Origin: Sphingomonadales bacterium UBA7471 | GTDB lineage: Bacteria > Pseudomonadota > Alphaproteobacteria > Sphingomonadales > Sphingomonadaceae | Direction: 5' to 3' | Length of the DNA stretch: 19,467 nt | Assembly: GCA_002479765.1 (NCBI GenBank) | Contig: DLOZ01000030.1 | Location: 6,072 to 25,538, forward strand | Shown: positions 7,571-16,130 of the stretch, piece by piece | Position numbering within the stretch: the stretch's first letter is position 1 | Layout of the letters: each line of letters begins with the position of its first letter | Position numbers and translations under genes: made by a program | The notes under the pieces: generated by a model | What the model saw: the letters and a program-made list of their open reading frames with translations, nothing else | Database searches by the model: none | Told to the model about the DNA's origin: nothing

Positions 7571-8724
7571 CGCCGCTCGACAAGGCGCTATATGACAAGG
7601 TCAGTGCGGCCTTGGCCGCACAATTTGGGTCAGCGCCTGACCTGGTGGCCCGCGCGCCTGGACGGGTGAACCTGATCGGCGAGCATACCGACTATAATGA
7701 CGGGTTTGTTCTGCCCTGCGCCATTGGCCCCTCGACGATGGTTGCCGCCAGCCGGCGTGCCGATAACGCCGTGCATGTTGTCGCTGTGGACTTTGACAAC
7801 GCGGTGGACGCGTTCGACCTCAAACAGCCCATACAACGCAATGCGGACCAGCCATGGGCTGATTATATTCGCGGCATGATCATGGCCCTGCAACATGCGG
7901 GGCATGCGCTTGCCGGCGCGAACATCGCCATCGCGGGCAATGTGCCCAAAGGCGCAGGGCTATCTTCATCGGCCTCGCTTGAGGTCGCTGTCGGCAAAGC
8001 CATGCTCGCTCTGGCCAATATCGAGATAGACCACAGCCGCCTCGCGCAAATCGCGCAAAGTGCCGAATGCGATTTTGTAGGCACAAAATGCGGCATCATG
8101 GACCAGCTCATTTCCGCCCAAGGCAAAGCCGGCCATGCGCTCTTGATCGATTGCCGAAGCCTTGCGCTGACGGACGCACCCGTGCCCGATGATATTGCCA
8201 TCATGATTGTGCATTCTGGCGTCACACGTGGCCTCGTCGACGGGCATTACAACGAACGCCGCCGCCAATGTGAGGCGGCCGCCAAAGCCATGGGTGTCGC
8301 CGCGCTGCGCGATGCGAACCTCGATATGCTTGGGGCGGCAGGGCTTGATGCCGTCACGACGTCACGGGCACGCCATGTGATTACCGAGAACCAACGGACT
8401 TTGGATGCAACAGACGCGCTCGCGCAAAACGATCTGACCACGCTTGGGGCCCTGATGGCGCAAAGCCATGCATCGATGCGCGACGATTTCGAAATTACCG
8501 TTCCCGCCATTGATGAATTGGTTGCGCTGCTGCAACACGCGATCGGTCCAGTTGGCGGCGCACGGATGACGGGTGGCGGTTTTGGTGGCGCCTGTGTCGC
8601 CGTCATGCCAGCGGCCCGCGTCGATAAAGTCCGTGCCGCGATTGCTGCCGCGTATAAAACGCCGGAAGGCGAATCGCCACTGATCATGGTTGAACGCCCA
8701 GGCCCGGGGGTCGCTATTGTATGA
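7567..8724 (+). CDS. galK: Galactokinase
   Basis: GalK phosphorylates galactose at C1 with ATP, feeding GalT. The 385-residue product is a GHMP kinase with all three motifs: ARAPGRVNLIGEHTDYNDG near the N-terminus (the galactokinase signature), the ATP-binding PKGAGLSSSASLEVA loop in the middle, and GGGFGGACVAV near the C-terminus. The segment CDFVGTKCGIMDQ supplies the catalytic Asp region. GGAG lies seven bases before the ATG, and the gene overlaps galT and the following foldase gene by four bases each. Galactose is frequent in pectic side chains, so the pair could serve the nearby pectin locus, although it sits in a different transcription unit. Confidence 0.97.
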   Translation: MTPLDKALYDKVSAALAAQFGSAPDLVARAPGRVNLIGEHTDYNDGFVLPCAIGPSTMVAASRRADNAVHVVAVDFDNAVDAFDLKQPIQRNADQPWADYIRGMIMALQHAGHALAGANIAIAGNVPKGAGLSSSASLEVAVGKAMLALANIEIDHSRLAQIAQSAECDFVGTKCGIMDQLISAQGKAGHALLIDCRSLALTDAPVPDDIAIMIVHSGVTRGLVDGHYNERRRQCEAAAKAMGVAALRDANLDMLGAAGLDAVTTSRARHVITENQRTLDATDALAQNDLTTLGALMAQSHASMRDDFEITVPAIDELVALLQHAIGPVGGARMTGGGFGGACVAVMPAARVDKVRAAIAAAYKTPEGESPLIMVERPGPGVAIV

Positions 8725-9533
8725 AGGATATTCAGGTGCGCCGTTTCATTCGAGAGCCGCTGGTACATTTTTTGGCCGCAGGTTCAGTGCTATTCCTGCT
8801 GATGAGCCAGTTCGGTTCCACCGACAGTCTGGACCGAAGCATTACGATCAACGAAGAGGACGTCGCGCGGCTTGCATCCCAATGGGAACAGACGTGGCAG
8901 CGCCCGCCGAGCGCGCAACAACTTGACAGCTTGATCCGCGATTATATCAAAGAAGAAGTATACGTCCGCGAGGCTATGCGGCTTGGACTTGACGTGGACG
9001 ACCCGATTATCCGACGCCGTTTGCGCGCCAAAATGGAGTTTCTCGCGACCGCTGAAATCCAGAATATGGAGCCGACCGATGCCGAGCTCCAGCGTTATTA
9101 CGACACCAAAAAATCCCTTTATGCCGCGAAACCCGCGTTCAGTTTTGACCAGCAGTTTTTGGGCGAAGATGAAAATGTGGCGCAAGACTCTATGCGGATG
9201 CTGCTCCAAGGGAAAACACCGCCCGCGCAAGCATTGAGCGTTCCCCAAAGCATGGAAGACGCCGAGTGGGACAGCGTATCGCGGCAGTTCGGCGATGATT
9301 TTGCCAATAGTCTGCGCAATGCCCCGCAAGAAAAATGGTCCGGTCCGGTGCGCTCAGGCTTTGGCTGGCACGCCGTCCGCGTCCGCAATGTTGTTGCAGC
9401 AGGGACGCCAGCCTTGTCAGCTATCCGGCAGCGCGTATCAAACGACTGGCGCGCCGAGACCCAAAGCAAGCGTGAAGCCGCCGCATATCAGGCGTTGCTT
9501 GACGGATATGACATTCGCATTGCCAAGCCATGA
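8721..9533 (+). CDS. Membrane-anchored parvulin-like peptidyl-prolyl isomerase (PpiC/SurA-type)
   Basis: This 270-residue protein has one N-terminal transmembrane segment (about 14-31), then a SurA/PrsA-like helical region containing LDSLIRDYIKEEVYVREA. A parvulin-like (rotamase) segment runs roughly from residue 130 to 235, with GFGWHAVRVRN near its end. This arrangement puts the folding domain in the periplasm, tethered to the inner membrane. The parvulin core is degenerate compared with active isomerases (for example SFDQQFLG where RHILV-type strands are usual), so it may be mainly a chaperone. It overlaps galK by four bases and the HupE/UreJ gene by four bases. Coupling to a membrane protein with a large periplasmic domain suggests that neighbour could be its client. 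The fold is likely; activity is uncertain. Confidence 0.8.
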   Translation: MKDIQVRRFIREPLVHFLAAGSVLFLLMSQFGSTDSLDRSITINEEDVARLASQWEQTWQRPPSAQQLDSLIRDYIKEEVYVREAMRLGLDVDDPIIRRRLRAKMEFLATAEIQNMEPTDAELQRYYDTKKSLYAAKPAFSFDQQFLGEDENVAQDSMRMLLQGKTPPAQALSVPQSMEDAEWDSVSRQFGDDFANSLRNAPQEKWSGPVRSGFGWHAVRVRNVVAAGTPALSAIRQRVSNDWRAETQSKREAAAYQALLDGYDIRIAKP

Positions 9534-10528
9534 TATTCCGACTGCTTCTTTTGATCATGCTTGTAGCCAGCCTCTCGCCCGCACAGGCAGATGATTTGCA
9601 ACCCGGCTATCTGGAATTGCGCGAGCGGGTTGGTAGCGCGCCAAATGCGCACCAATATGATGTCACGTGGAAAGCACCCATCAAGCCGGGTCTCGCAACG
9701 GGGGTAACACCCACATTTCCCAACGATTGTGTTTCAGCGCCACCCGAACGCAGCATCGACAGCGCGGCACTTTTGGCCCGTTGGACCGTAACTTGCAAAA
9801 CGCCGTTGGCGGGCCGCGCAGTTCGTCTGGACGGTATAGAGAATATGGCCGCTGACGCGCTGTTGCGTTATCAGTCTGCACGCGGTGTGACGCAGGCTGC
9901 GAGGCTTACACCGTCAAATCCCCAAGCGGTGATAGCGCAACGGCCGGACAGGTGGCAGGTTGCCCGCACATATTTCATCACCGGCGTTGAACATATACTG
10001 ATGGGGTATGACCATCTTTTGTTCGTACTGTGCCTCGTACTGCTGCTCAACGGCGCCTGGCGTGTCGCGGGCACCGTCACCGCCTTCACAATCGCGCATT
10101 CGCTGACATTGGTGGCAACGACGCTTGAGCTGATCAGCGTTCCGGGGCCGCCGGTTGAGGCCGCGATTGCGTTGTCCATCGTATTTTTAGCGGTCGAGGT
10201 TGTTAAACGCGACCCCAGCGCGCCGCGCCTTTCGGAACGCATCCCATGGGTTGTCGCCTTCCTCTTTGGGTTGCTGCATGGCTTTGGCTTTGCGGGTGCG
10301 CTGGCCGAAATCGGACTCCCGCAAGGCGAAGTCCCCATGGCGTTGCTGACGTTCAACCTGGGCGTCGAAGCAGGGCAGATCCTGATCGTTTGCGGTGCGA
10401 TGATTTTCCTGTCCCTGCTCCGGCGGATCAGCACGCTTCATGCTGCGCGGTTTCAGCGCCTAAGCGCTTATGCGATTGGCAGCATCGCCGTCATGTGGCT
10501 GCTGCAACGCATATTGGGCGTCAGCTAG
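9530..10528 (+). CDS. HupE/UreJ-family membrane protein with periplasmic N-terminal domain
   Basis: The 332-residue product has a Sec signal peptide (about 1-20, ending AQA), a roughly 125-residue periplasmic region with two cysteines (67 and 89), and about six transmembrane segments from residue 150 on. The membrane part carries the family pattern GVEHILMGYDHLLF (152-165), FTIAHSLTL (186-194), FGLLHGFGFA (246-255) and FNLGVEAGQ (275-283). Conserved His, Asp and Glu residues in these helices suggest metal handling. Classical HupE/UreJ proteins import nickel for hydrogenase or urease, but neither enzyme is encoded here. It is the last gene of the plus-strand operon and ends three bases from the convergent hydrolase gene. 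Family membership is firm; the transported ion is unknown. Confidence 0.85.
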   Translation: MIFRLLLLIMLVASLSPAQADDLQPGYLELRERVGSAPNAHQYDVTWKAPIKPGLATGVTPTFPNDCVSAPPERSIDSAALLARWTVTCKTPLAGRAVRLDGIENMAADALLRYQSARGVTQAARLTPSNPQAVIAQRPDRWQVARTYFITGVEHILMGYDHLLFVLCLVLLLNGAWRVAGTVTAFTIAHSLTLVATTLELISVPGPPVEAAIALSIVFLAVEVVKRDPSAPRLSERIPWVVAFLFGLLHGFGFAGALAEIGLPQGEVPMALLTFNLGVEAGQILIVCGAMIFLSLLRRISTLHAARFQRLSAYAIGSIAVMWLLQRILGVS

Positions 10529-10531
10529 CGC

Positions 10532-11521
10532 CTAAAGTCCCTGTGAACGGGCAAAGCCCAGGAACAGGTCAGGCCAAGCCTCCACGGGCTTGCCTATGGC
10601 CTTTCGCAAGCCAAAGCCGTGACCGCCATGGGCAAAGACATGGGTTTCGGTCAAAATGCCTTTGGCCCGCAATGCCGCACGCATCAGATAGCTATTTTCG
10701 ACGGGCACCGCATCGTCATCCTCCGCATGCAAAAGGAAGAACGGCGGTGCGTTATCGGGCACATTCATATGCGGGCTTAGCCGCCTTTCAGCCGCAGCAG
10801 TCGGTGCAGTCCCCAGAAGCTTTTCACGGCTGCCGGCGTGCGCATTGGGTGCCTGCATAGCAATAACGGGATAGATCGGTGCAGCAATAAAGGGACGCGC
10901 CGACAGCGCATCGGCATCATCGACCGGTTCATATGTCTTCACGTCAAAGCGCGTTGCAAGGTCGGCACATAGATGGCCGCCGGCGGAAAAGCCTATCGCC
11001 CCGACGCGTGCGGGATCGATGCCATAGGCTGCGGCACGCGACCGAATCAGGCGCATCGCCCGCTGCGCGTCCGACAAACCGACATCAGGTCCTGCCGCCC
11101 ATCCTTCGCCAGGCAGCCGATAGAATAATACAAACACCGTATAGCCGCGGGCGGCAAGCCAGCGACCCATTTCATAGCCTTCTTTGTCCACCACAACCCA
11201 TCGATAGCCACCGCCGGGTGTGATCAGGACGGCGGCCCCATTTGGCTGGCTTGGGCGGAATATAACCATGCGCGGACGGCTGATCCCGAACACTGCGCGG
11301 TCGGTCAGTTGGGCATCGGTTGAACGTTCGTTCACCGTTTCAACCAAGGGCTTCGCAGGCGCACCGGGGGCGCCATCGGGCCACAGGTCAATGGTTTCGG
11401 TGGGCTGATACAGCCCGCGCGGCAGTGGCACATTAGACCCCGGGGGCGGTGTTTGTCCAAACGCCGTCCCTGCCATGCCGGCGGCGGCGAGTGCCATGAC
11501 TGTGCGTCTGTCGAAAGTCAT
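10532..11521 (-). CDS. Exported alpha/beta hydrolase (acetyl esterase-like)
   Basis: The 329-residue product begins MTFDRRTVMALAAAGMAGTA, a short Tat-like signal ending near AFGQ, so it is probably periplasmic. Alpha/beta hydrolase features are an oxyanion-type TPGGGY (101-106), the nucleophile elbow GFSAGGH with Ser179, Asp269 in HAEDDDAVP and His301 in HGGHGFGL. This arrangement is found in small carbohydrate esterases such as acetylxylan esterase-like and feruloyl esterase-like enzymes. Placed directly downstream of the TonB receptor on the same strand, it may deacetylate pectin. A GAGG site precedes the ATG. A strong hairpin terminator separates it from the receptor gene, so expression may depend on read-through or its own promoter. 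The catalytic family is clear; the substrate is inferred from location only. Confidence 0.82.
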   Translation of the reverse strand: MTFDRRTVMALAAAGMAGTAFGQTPPPGSNVPLPRGLYQPTETIDLWPDGAPGAPAKPLVETVNERSTDAQLTDRAVFGISRPRMVIFRPSQPNGAAVLITPGGGYRWVVVDKEGYEMGRWLAARGYTVFVLFYRLPGEGWAAGPDVGLSDAQRAMRLIRSRAAAYGIDPARVGAIGFSAGGHLCADLATRFDVKTYEPVDDADALSARPFIAAPIYPVIAMQAPNAHAGSREKLLGTAPTAAAERRLSPHMNVPDNAPPFFLLHAEDDDAVPVENSYLMRAALRAKGILTETHVFAHGGHGFGLRKAIGKPVEAWPDLFLGFARSQGL

Positions 11522-11599
11522 ATTACCTCATATCTCAAGTGATTGATCCACGCGTGAAATTGCCCAGTCACATTCAGCCCTGGACAGGCTGTTATTCAC

Positions 11600-11635
11600 A
11601 AAAAAGGGCCAGTCACGCATGCAATGACTGGCCCC
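11600..11635 (-). terminator. Rho-independent terminator downstream of the TonB receptor gene
   Basis: GGGCCAGTCA (11606-11615) and TGACTGGCCC (11625-11634) form a perfect 10-bp stem with a 9-nt loop. Read on the minus strand it is followed by six T residues (11605-11600), so it terminates the receptor transcript 28 bp after its stop. The other side also has a short T-run (11637-11641), so it could work in both directions. Confidence 0.88.
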
Positions 11636-11662
11636 ATTTTTACGTTTTAGACAATCCGTAGA

Positions 11663-14530
11663 TTACATTTTGAAGCGTGCACCAAACAGGATGGTCCGGC
11701 CAAAATGGTTGTTCTCATAGTTACGGTCCGCATCAAAGTCGGTGAACCGGTAGCGATAGGTATCCAGCAAATTGTTGCCTTCTACAGATACTTCCATCCA
11801 CTCGGTGAGCTTGTAACGGACAGAGGCGTCAAAGTTGGTGGTTGCGCCATAACCTTCCAACAAGTTGCCGGTGCCGCTTGCGCCTTCATGATAGCGGCCA
11901 CGGTAGCTCAGCATCCCGCGGGCGCTGAACTTGCCATCATCATAATAGAGCGTGCCGTTAAATGCCTTTTTGGTGACATTGCCCAGCGTGTTGGTGGCAA
12001 CTACACTCTGCAACGCACCGCCAGGAGCCACCGCTGGCCCTTGCAGATTGAACGTCGCGTTCGAATCGATGAAAGTCGCGTTCGCAAGGACACCGAACTT
12101 GCTCAAGAAACCATCGGTGAAAGCACTGAATGGAATTTGTGCAGCCAACTCAATGCCCTTCAACTTCGCACCCGAACCATTGACAGTCGTCGACAATGTC
12201 CAACGTGGTTCAAGCTGTTGCGCTGGGTTCAAAGCTGCTGGCGATGCAGGGCTAAGCACCGATGCTGGCAAGCCGGTTTGCGCAAATGTCGCGCCGGTAA
12301 TCGATGCCGATTGCGTGAATGTGCTGACATCCTTTTGGAACAAGGCGAGTGACAGCACAGCCTGAGGCGCAAAATACCACTCAAGCGACAGATCGTAATT
12401 TGTTGCGCGGAATGGAGCAAGGAACGGGTTACCGCTGGTTACGCGGTAGTTAAATCCGTCTGCTGAACCACCTGGCGTCAACGAACCCAGCGTTGGGCGC
12501 GTCATCACGTCTGCAACTGCAAAGCGCACGATTGTGCTTTCCGTTGGGTACAAAGCAAGGTTGGCCGATGGCAACCAATCGTCATAACTACGCGTCACAG
12601 TCGCGTTGACACCGCTGACGAGGCCATATGAAGACTGGTCGGTCTTTGCATAACGAATGCCTGCATTCAGTGCATATTCAATTCCAAGGACATCGCCCTT
12701 GGCATCCGCTTGCAGATAGGCACCCTTGGTCGTTTCTTGAACGCCGCGGATGTTGCCGGCATCATTTACGAGAGGACGGCTGTACAAACCTGTGAACGCG
12801 GTTGCCGCGTCGAGATTTGGCACGATCCAGCCATTTGTGTTTCCAGCTGGCTGACCGGCGTTACCCAGGCTGAACGATTGCGACAAAGCGGGCGTAACCG
12901 CAAAACCATAAATCGCTGTTGGCCCAAACAGGCTGCTTGCAGAGCAAGTGATTGTACCCGCTGTGCTGGTTACCAAGCTTGTGCCGCCGTTACCGCACAC
13001 AGCGGTATCGCGTGTGTAGGCTTCGGCATCAAAGTTGAACCGGCGCCATACGGCACCCGCCTTCAATGTGATATTTTCGTTAACGTCCCACTCGGTCCGC
13101 AACTGTGCGGTTTTGAAGCGGTTGGTCACGTTCGAAGGCCGGTCGCGGATTTCTGCAAGCTGGAAGTTTGCAGGGTCCATGACGCTTGTTCCGAAAGTCA
13201 GCCTTGGACGCGCCATGTCCCTATAGTCATAGCTATAGCCCTGCGCATCACGATCATCGAAAATGATCGTCGTTTCCACGGGGATATCGGCGTTGGATTT
13301 TGACACGCCACCCAATGCGGTGAAGCGCAAATTATCGGTAACGTCCTGATCCCATGTGCCGCCAACCTGATAGAATTTGGTTTGCGATTCACGCAGATAA
13401 TGCTCGGTACGTACCCAGGCATCGTTCAGGGTCGCCGCAATCATGTTGTTGTTAGCGTCATAAACAGGGTTCACGACATTGATCGAACGCTCGTTGGAAC
13501 GCAGCAATACTTCGCCCCATTGCTCTTCACGTGACGCGTCATATTTTGAAAACAGCGCGTCGATCGAAAGCTTGGTTGCGTCGGTTGGCGAATATTGCAC
13601 CGAACCGGTCAAGCCCAAGCGCTCACGTTCGTGGGCAACTTCACCGTAACGCGGAATACGCGGGTGGAATGTCGTCGCTGCACGGTCACAAGCGGCGCTT
13701 GGGACATAGGTTCCGCCGCTGTTCGCCGTGGTGAAGCAATTGGTTGCGTCAACACCGTCGAAACGCGCCTGCGCCCAACGGACTGTGTTATTGCCAAGTT
13801 CCAATGTGCTGGTTTTGGAATAAGCTGCCGAAATCGACGCACCGAGTGTCCCCGCATCATTGCGCCAGCTCAACAAACCGGCGAGACGCGGACCGAGGTC
13901 TTTCGCGAGATCATTGTAAGAGCCCACAACCGACAGCGCGCCATTAAGACCCGCGCGGCCAGCCAAAGGATTGCCGGTGTTCAGGTCGACAACTGCGCCC
14001 AGCGAACCTTCGTCCAGCGATGCTTCGGCGGTTTTACGAACCACGAGGCTGCTGAAAAGCTCAGATGCAAATACGTTGAAATCGAAAGCCCGGTCGCGGT
14101 TTGCAGAAGCGCCATCTGTCGAGGTCGCAATGGTCTCCATGCCGTTAACGCGTACGCGTGTGAACTGCGACGAGAGGCCACGAACCGTGATCGACCGGCC
14201 TTCGCCGCCATCACGGCTGATCGAAATGCCGGGAATACGCTGAAGCGATTCCGCGAGGTTTTGGTCAGGAAATTTTGCAATGTCTTCCGCGACAATCGCG
14301 TCCACTGCAGCGACGGAATCGCGCTTCAGGTTCAGCGCCGCTTCCAGCGAAGCACGGAAGCCGGTAACAACAATGGCATCACCTTCTTCTGCCGCTGCCG
14401 TTTCGGCGGGTGCATTTTCGGCTGCGGCGTCTTGCGCATGGGCTGTGCCTACCGCCAAAACGCTCAGTGACACCGCCGACAAGAATTTCGTCGCATTTTT
14501 GCTAAATTCACGCGATCCAGATTTAATCAT
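11663..14530 (-). CDS. TonB-dependent outer-membrane receptor (probable pectin oligosaccharide importer)
   Basis: The 955-residue product begins with a Sec signal peptide (about 1-33, ending TAHAQ), an Ala/Glu-rich linker, then a TonB box-like AIVVTGF (52-58). The plug domain follows, with FPDQNLAESLQRIPGISISR (about 87-106) and GRSITVRGL, and then a long 22-strand-type barrel ending FGRTILFGARFKM. There is no N-terminal STN signalling domain. Such receptors take up large ligands, including oligosaccharides, using TonB energy. The ATG at 14530 is chosen because it has a purine-rich GGGAAG site and an intact signal; a TTG six codons earlier is rejected. It is divergent from the pectate lyase gene across a shared control region, which is the basis for the pectin assignment. 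The C-terminal residue is Met rather than the usual aromatic. Confidence 0.93.
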   Translation of the reverse strand: MIKSGSREFSKNATKFLSAVSLSVLAVGTAHAQDAAAENAPAETAAAEEGDAIVVTGFRASLEAALNLKRDSVAAVDAIVAEDIAKFPDQNLAESLQRIPGISISRDGGEGRSITVRGLSSQFTRVRVNGMETIATSTDGASANRDRAFDFNVFASELFSSLVVRKTAEASLDEGSLGAVVDLNTGNPLAGRAGLNGALSVVGSYNDLAKDLGPRLAGLLSWRNDAGTLGASISAAYSKTSTLELGNNTVRWAQARFDGVDATNCFTTANSGGTYVPSAACDRAATTFHPRIPRYGEVAHERERLGLTGSVQYSPTDATKLSIDALFSKYDASREEQWGEVLLRSNERSINVVNPVYDANNNMIAATLNDAWVRTEHYLRESQTKFYQVGGTWDQDVTDNLRFTALGGVSKSNADIPVETTIIFDDRDAQGYSYDYRDMARPRLTFGTSVMDPANFQLAEIRDRPSNVTNRFKTAQLRTEWDVNENITLKAGAVWRRFNFDAEAYTRDTAVCGNGGTSLVTSTAGTITCSASSLFGPTAIYGFAVTPALSQSFSLGNAGQPAGNTNGWIVPNLDAATAFTGLYSRPLVNDAGNIRGVQETTKGAYLQADAKGDVLGIEYALNAGIRYAKTDQSSYGLVSGVNATVTRSYDDWLPSANLALYPTESTIVRFAVADVMTRPTLGSLTPGGSADGFNYRVTSGNPFLAPFRATNYDLSLEWYFAPQAVLSLALFQKDVSTFTQSASITGATFAQTGLPASVLSPASPAALNPAQQLEPRWTLSTTVNGSGAKLKGIELAAQIPFSAFTDGFLSKFGVLANATFIDSNATFNLQGPAVAPGGALQSVVATNTLGNVTKKAFNGTLYYDDGKFSARGMLSYRGRYHEGASGTGNLLEGYGATTNFDASVRYKLTEWMEVSVEGNNLLDTYRYRFTDFDADRNYENNHFGRTILFGARFKM

Positions 14531-14559
14531 TCCCACTTCCCTTCCCAATGACCCGGGAT

Positions 14560-14573
14560 TGATACCGGTGTCT
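14560..14573. promoter_or_regulatory. Candidate operator 1 (ACCGGTGTC core)
   Basis: TGATACCGGTGTCT is a near-perfect 14-bp palindrome around ACCGGT, ending 30 bp upstream of the receptor start codon, in the probable promoter or leader. An even-length palindrome with a central CG, like this one, is the common form of a LacI-family operator. The family assignment of the regulator is inference. Confidence 0.5.
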
Positions 14574-14703
14574 TTTTGATTCGAGACGCGATGGAAACCA
14601 GCGCATTCTCTCCGTTCCGGCTGCGTATTTTTACGCTATTTGCCGCTCTTTATAACTTCGGGCACCTATCGAGCGATGGGTAATTTGACCCAAACGCACT
14701 TAA

Positions 14704-14717
14704 GGTAACCGGTGTCA
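14704..14717. promoter_or_regulatory. Candidate operator 2 (ACCGGTGTC core)
   Basis: GGTAACCGGTGTCA shares the nine bases ACCGGTGTC with the site at 14560-14573, 144 bp away centre to centre. Its right half is a better match to TGACACC than its left half. It lies just upstream of a -10-like TTATAC (14719-14724), where a bound repressor would block the pectate lyase promoter. Confidence 0.45.
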
Positions 14718-14773
14718 TTTATACGTTGCTGCGAACTGGGCTTCATGTCAAGATAGCTTCCAAGGAGATGCAT

Positions 14774-16120
14774 ATGCTTATTCGGATGTTGTTGCTTTTG
14801 GGCCTCACTTGGGCCGCGCTTCCGGCGCAGGCTGAAACGCTTGCCTTTCCCAATGCGGTCGGTTGGGCCAAGGAAACCGTGGGCGGGCGCGGCGGGCAGA
14901 TAATTCGCGTCACCAGCCTTGCGGCCGACGGGCCCGGAACGCTGAAAGCGGCCATCGAAACAAAAGGCCCGCGGATCATTGTGTTCGAGGTTGGCGGCGT
15001 CATCGACCTCAAGCGCACGTCACTGGAAATCAAAGAGCCCTTCCTGACCATTGCGGGACAGACGGCCCCCTCACCCGGCATTACACTTATCAAGGGCGGC
15101 ATCGATGTGCGCGGTCATGACGTCATCATCCGGCATATCCGGGTCAAGACGGGCGCAGACGGACAGGCAAAGCGCAGCGGCTGGGAAGCGGACTCTTTGT
15201 CCACCGTGGCGGCACATAATGTGATCATTGATCACTGCACCTTAAGCTGGGGCGTTGACGAAAACATGTCGGCAAGCGGGCCACGCTTTACCGGAAAAAC
15301 CGTCGAAGAATGGCGCAAAGGAACCAGCCGCAACATCACTTTTTCTTACAATCTGGCGGCCGAAGGACTTGCCGATAGCAGCCACCCAAAGGGCGAGCAT
15401 AGCAAAGGCTCGCTCATTCATGACAATGCAACCGGCATCCTGTTTTACCGCAACATCTGGGCGCATAATGTCGAACGCAGTCCGTTGATCAAGGGCGGTG
15501 CGCAAGCGGCGATGATCAACAATTTGATCTACGATCCTGGCAAGCGCGCGATGCATTATAATCTGATGGCGCTCGAATGGGCTGGCCAGCCTTATGTGAC
15601 CGGCGAAATGACAGCCGTCGGCAACGTGATGCGCGCTGGCCCCTCCACCGACAAGGATTTGCCGTTTCTCATGCTCGGCGGCGACGGTGATCTGCGCTAT
15701 CATGGGCGGGACAACATTGCGGTCGATAAATTCGGCAAGCCCTTGCCGCTGTTCGGCCGCTATGGCGAAACCCGCGCCAGACTGATTGAAGTGAAGAAAC
15801 CCGTTATCTGGCCGTCAAACATTGCCGTCCTACCGGCGCGTGATGTCGAAACCCATGTGCTGGCCAATGCGGGCGCCCGTCCATGGGATCGGGACGCCGA
15901 TGATATCCGCGTGCTGTTTTTCATCGCCGAGGGGCGCGGTGAAATCATCGACGATGAAACAGAGGTCAGCGCCTATCCATCACCCAAGCCAACAGCAGCG
16001 CCATTTGTAGAGGCCGATTGGAACCTTGACACCATGGAACCCAAATCCGGTCTCTATCCCGGCCAAAAGGTAGCGGCGCAGGAAACCATGTCGGCACGCG
16101 ATCGCATTATGCGGCAGTGA
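14774..16120 (+). CDS. Secreted pectate lyase (parallel beta-helix, probably PL1 family)
   Basis: Pectate lyases cleave polygalacturonate by Ca-dependent beta-elimination, giving 4,5-unsaturated oligogalacturonates. The 448-residue product has a Sec signal (MLIRMLLLLGLTWAALPAQA, about 1-20). The mature protein begins AFPNAVGWAKETVGGRGG, a common opening of bacterial pectate lyases. Beta-helix coil repeats follow (VIIRHIRVKTG at 117-127, VIIDHCTLSWGVDENMS at 150-166). The WGVDEN acidic cluster is a likely Ca site, and Arg235 in VERSPLIKGG is a candidate catalytic residue. Of two close ATGs, the second (14774) is preferred because AAGGAG lies six bases upstream of it. It is followed by the cupin gene after 10 bp. 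The family subgroup cannot be fixed by eye. Confidence 0.88.
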   Translation: MLIRMLLLLGLTWAALPAQAETLAFPNAVGWAKETVGGRGGQIIRVTSLAADGPGTLKAAIETKGPRIIVFEVGGVIDLKRTSLEIKEPFLTIAGQTAPSPGITLIKGGIDVRGHDVIIRHIRVKTGADGQAKRSGWEADSLSTVAAHNVIIDHCTLSWGVDENMSASGPRFTGKTVEEWRKGTSRNITFSYNLAAEGLADSSHPKGEHSKGSLIHDNATGILFYRNIWAHNVERSPLIKGGAQAAMINNLIYDPGKRAMHYNLMALEWAGQPYVTGEMTAVGNVMRAGPSTDKDLPFLMLGGDGDLRYHGRDNIAVDKFGKPLPLFGRYGETRARLIEVKKPVIWPSNIAVLPARDVETHVLANAGARPWDRDADDIRVLFFIAEGRGEIIDDETEVSAYPSPKPTAAPFVEADWNLDTMEPKSGLYPGQKVAAQETMSARDRIMRQ

Positions 16121-16130
16121 GCAACGGCAT

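Larger units (their letters stand above)
14531..14773. promoter_or_regulatory. Divergent control region between the TonB receptor and pectate lyase genes
   Basis: No gene is seen in these 243 bp. They hold a series of palindromes: TGATACCGGTGTCT (14560-14573), GCGTATTTTTACGC (14623-14636), CCTATCGAGCGATGGG (14665-14680, one mismatch), TGGGTAATTTGACCCA (14677-14692) and GGTAACCGGTGTCA (14704-14717). A TTATAC at 14719-14724 could be the -10 of the pectate lyase promoter. Both genes are probably controlled here; the regulator is not encoded in the window. Confidence 0.65.

Noticed and set aside
11562..11570. Extra copy of a terminator arm (GCCCAGTCA) downstream of the hairpin
   Set aside because: It could pair with the arm at 11625-11634 in principle, but the 10-bp local stem is better and sufficient; no evidence for alternative folding.
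13595..14470. 291-codon open frame on the plus strand opposite the TonB receptor
   Set aside because: Composition is Arg/Cys-rich with no recognisable domain, and the receptor on the other strand is clearly the real gene.
15221..15235. Perfect palindrome GTGATCATTGATCAC
   Set aside because: It lies inside the pectate lyase coding region and encodes conserved beta-helix residues (VIIDH), so it is probably chance.
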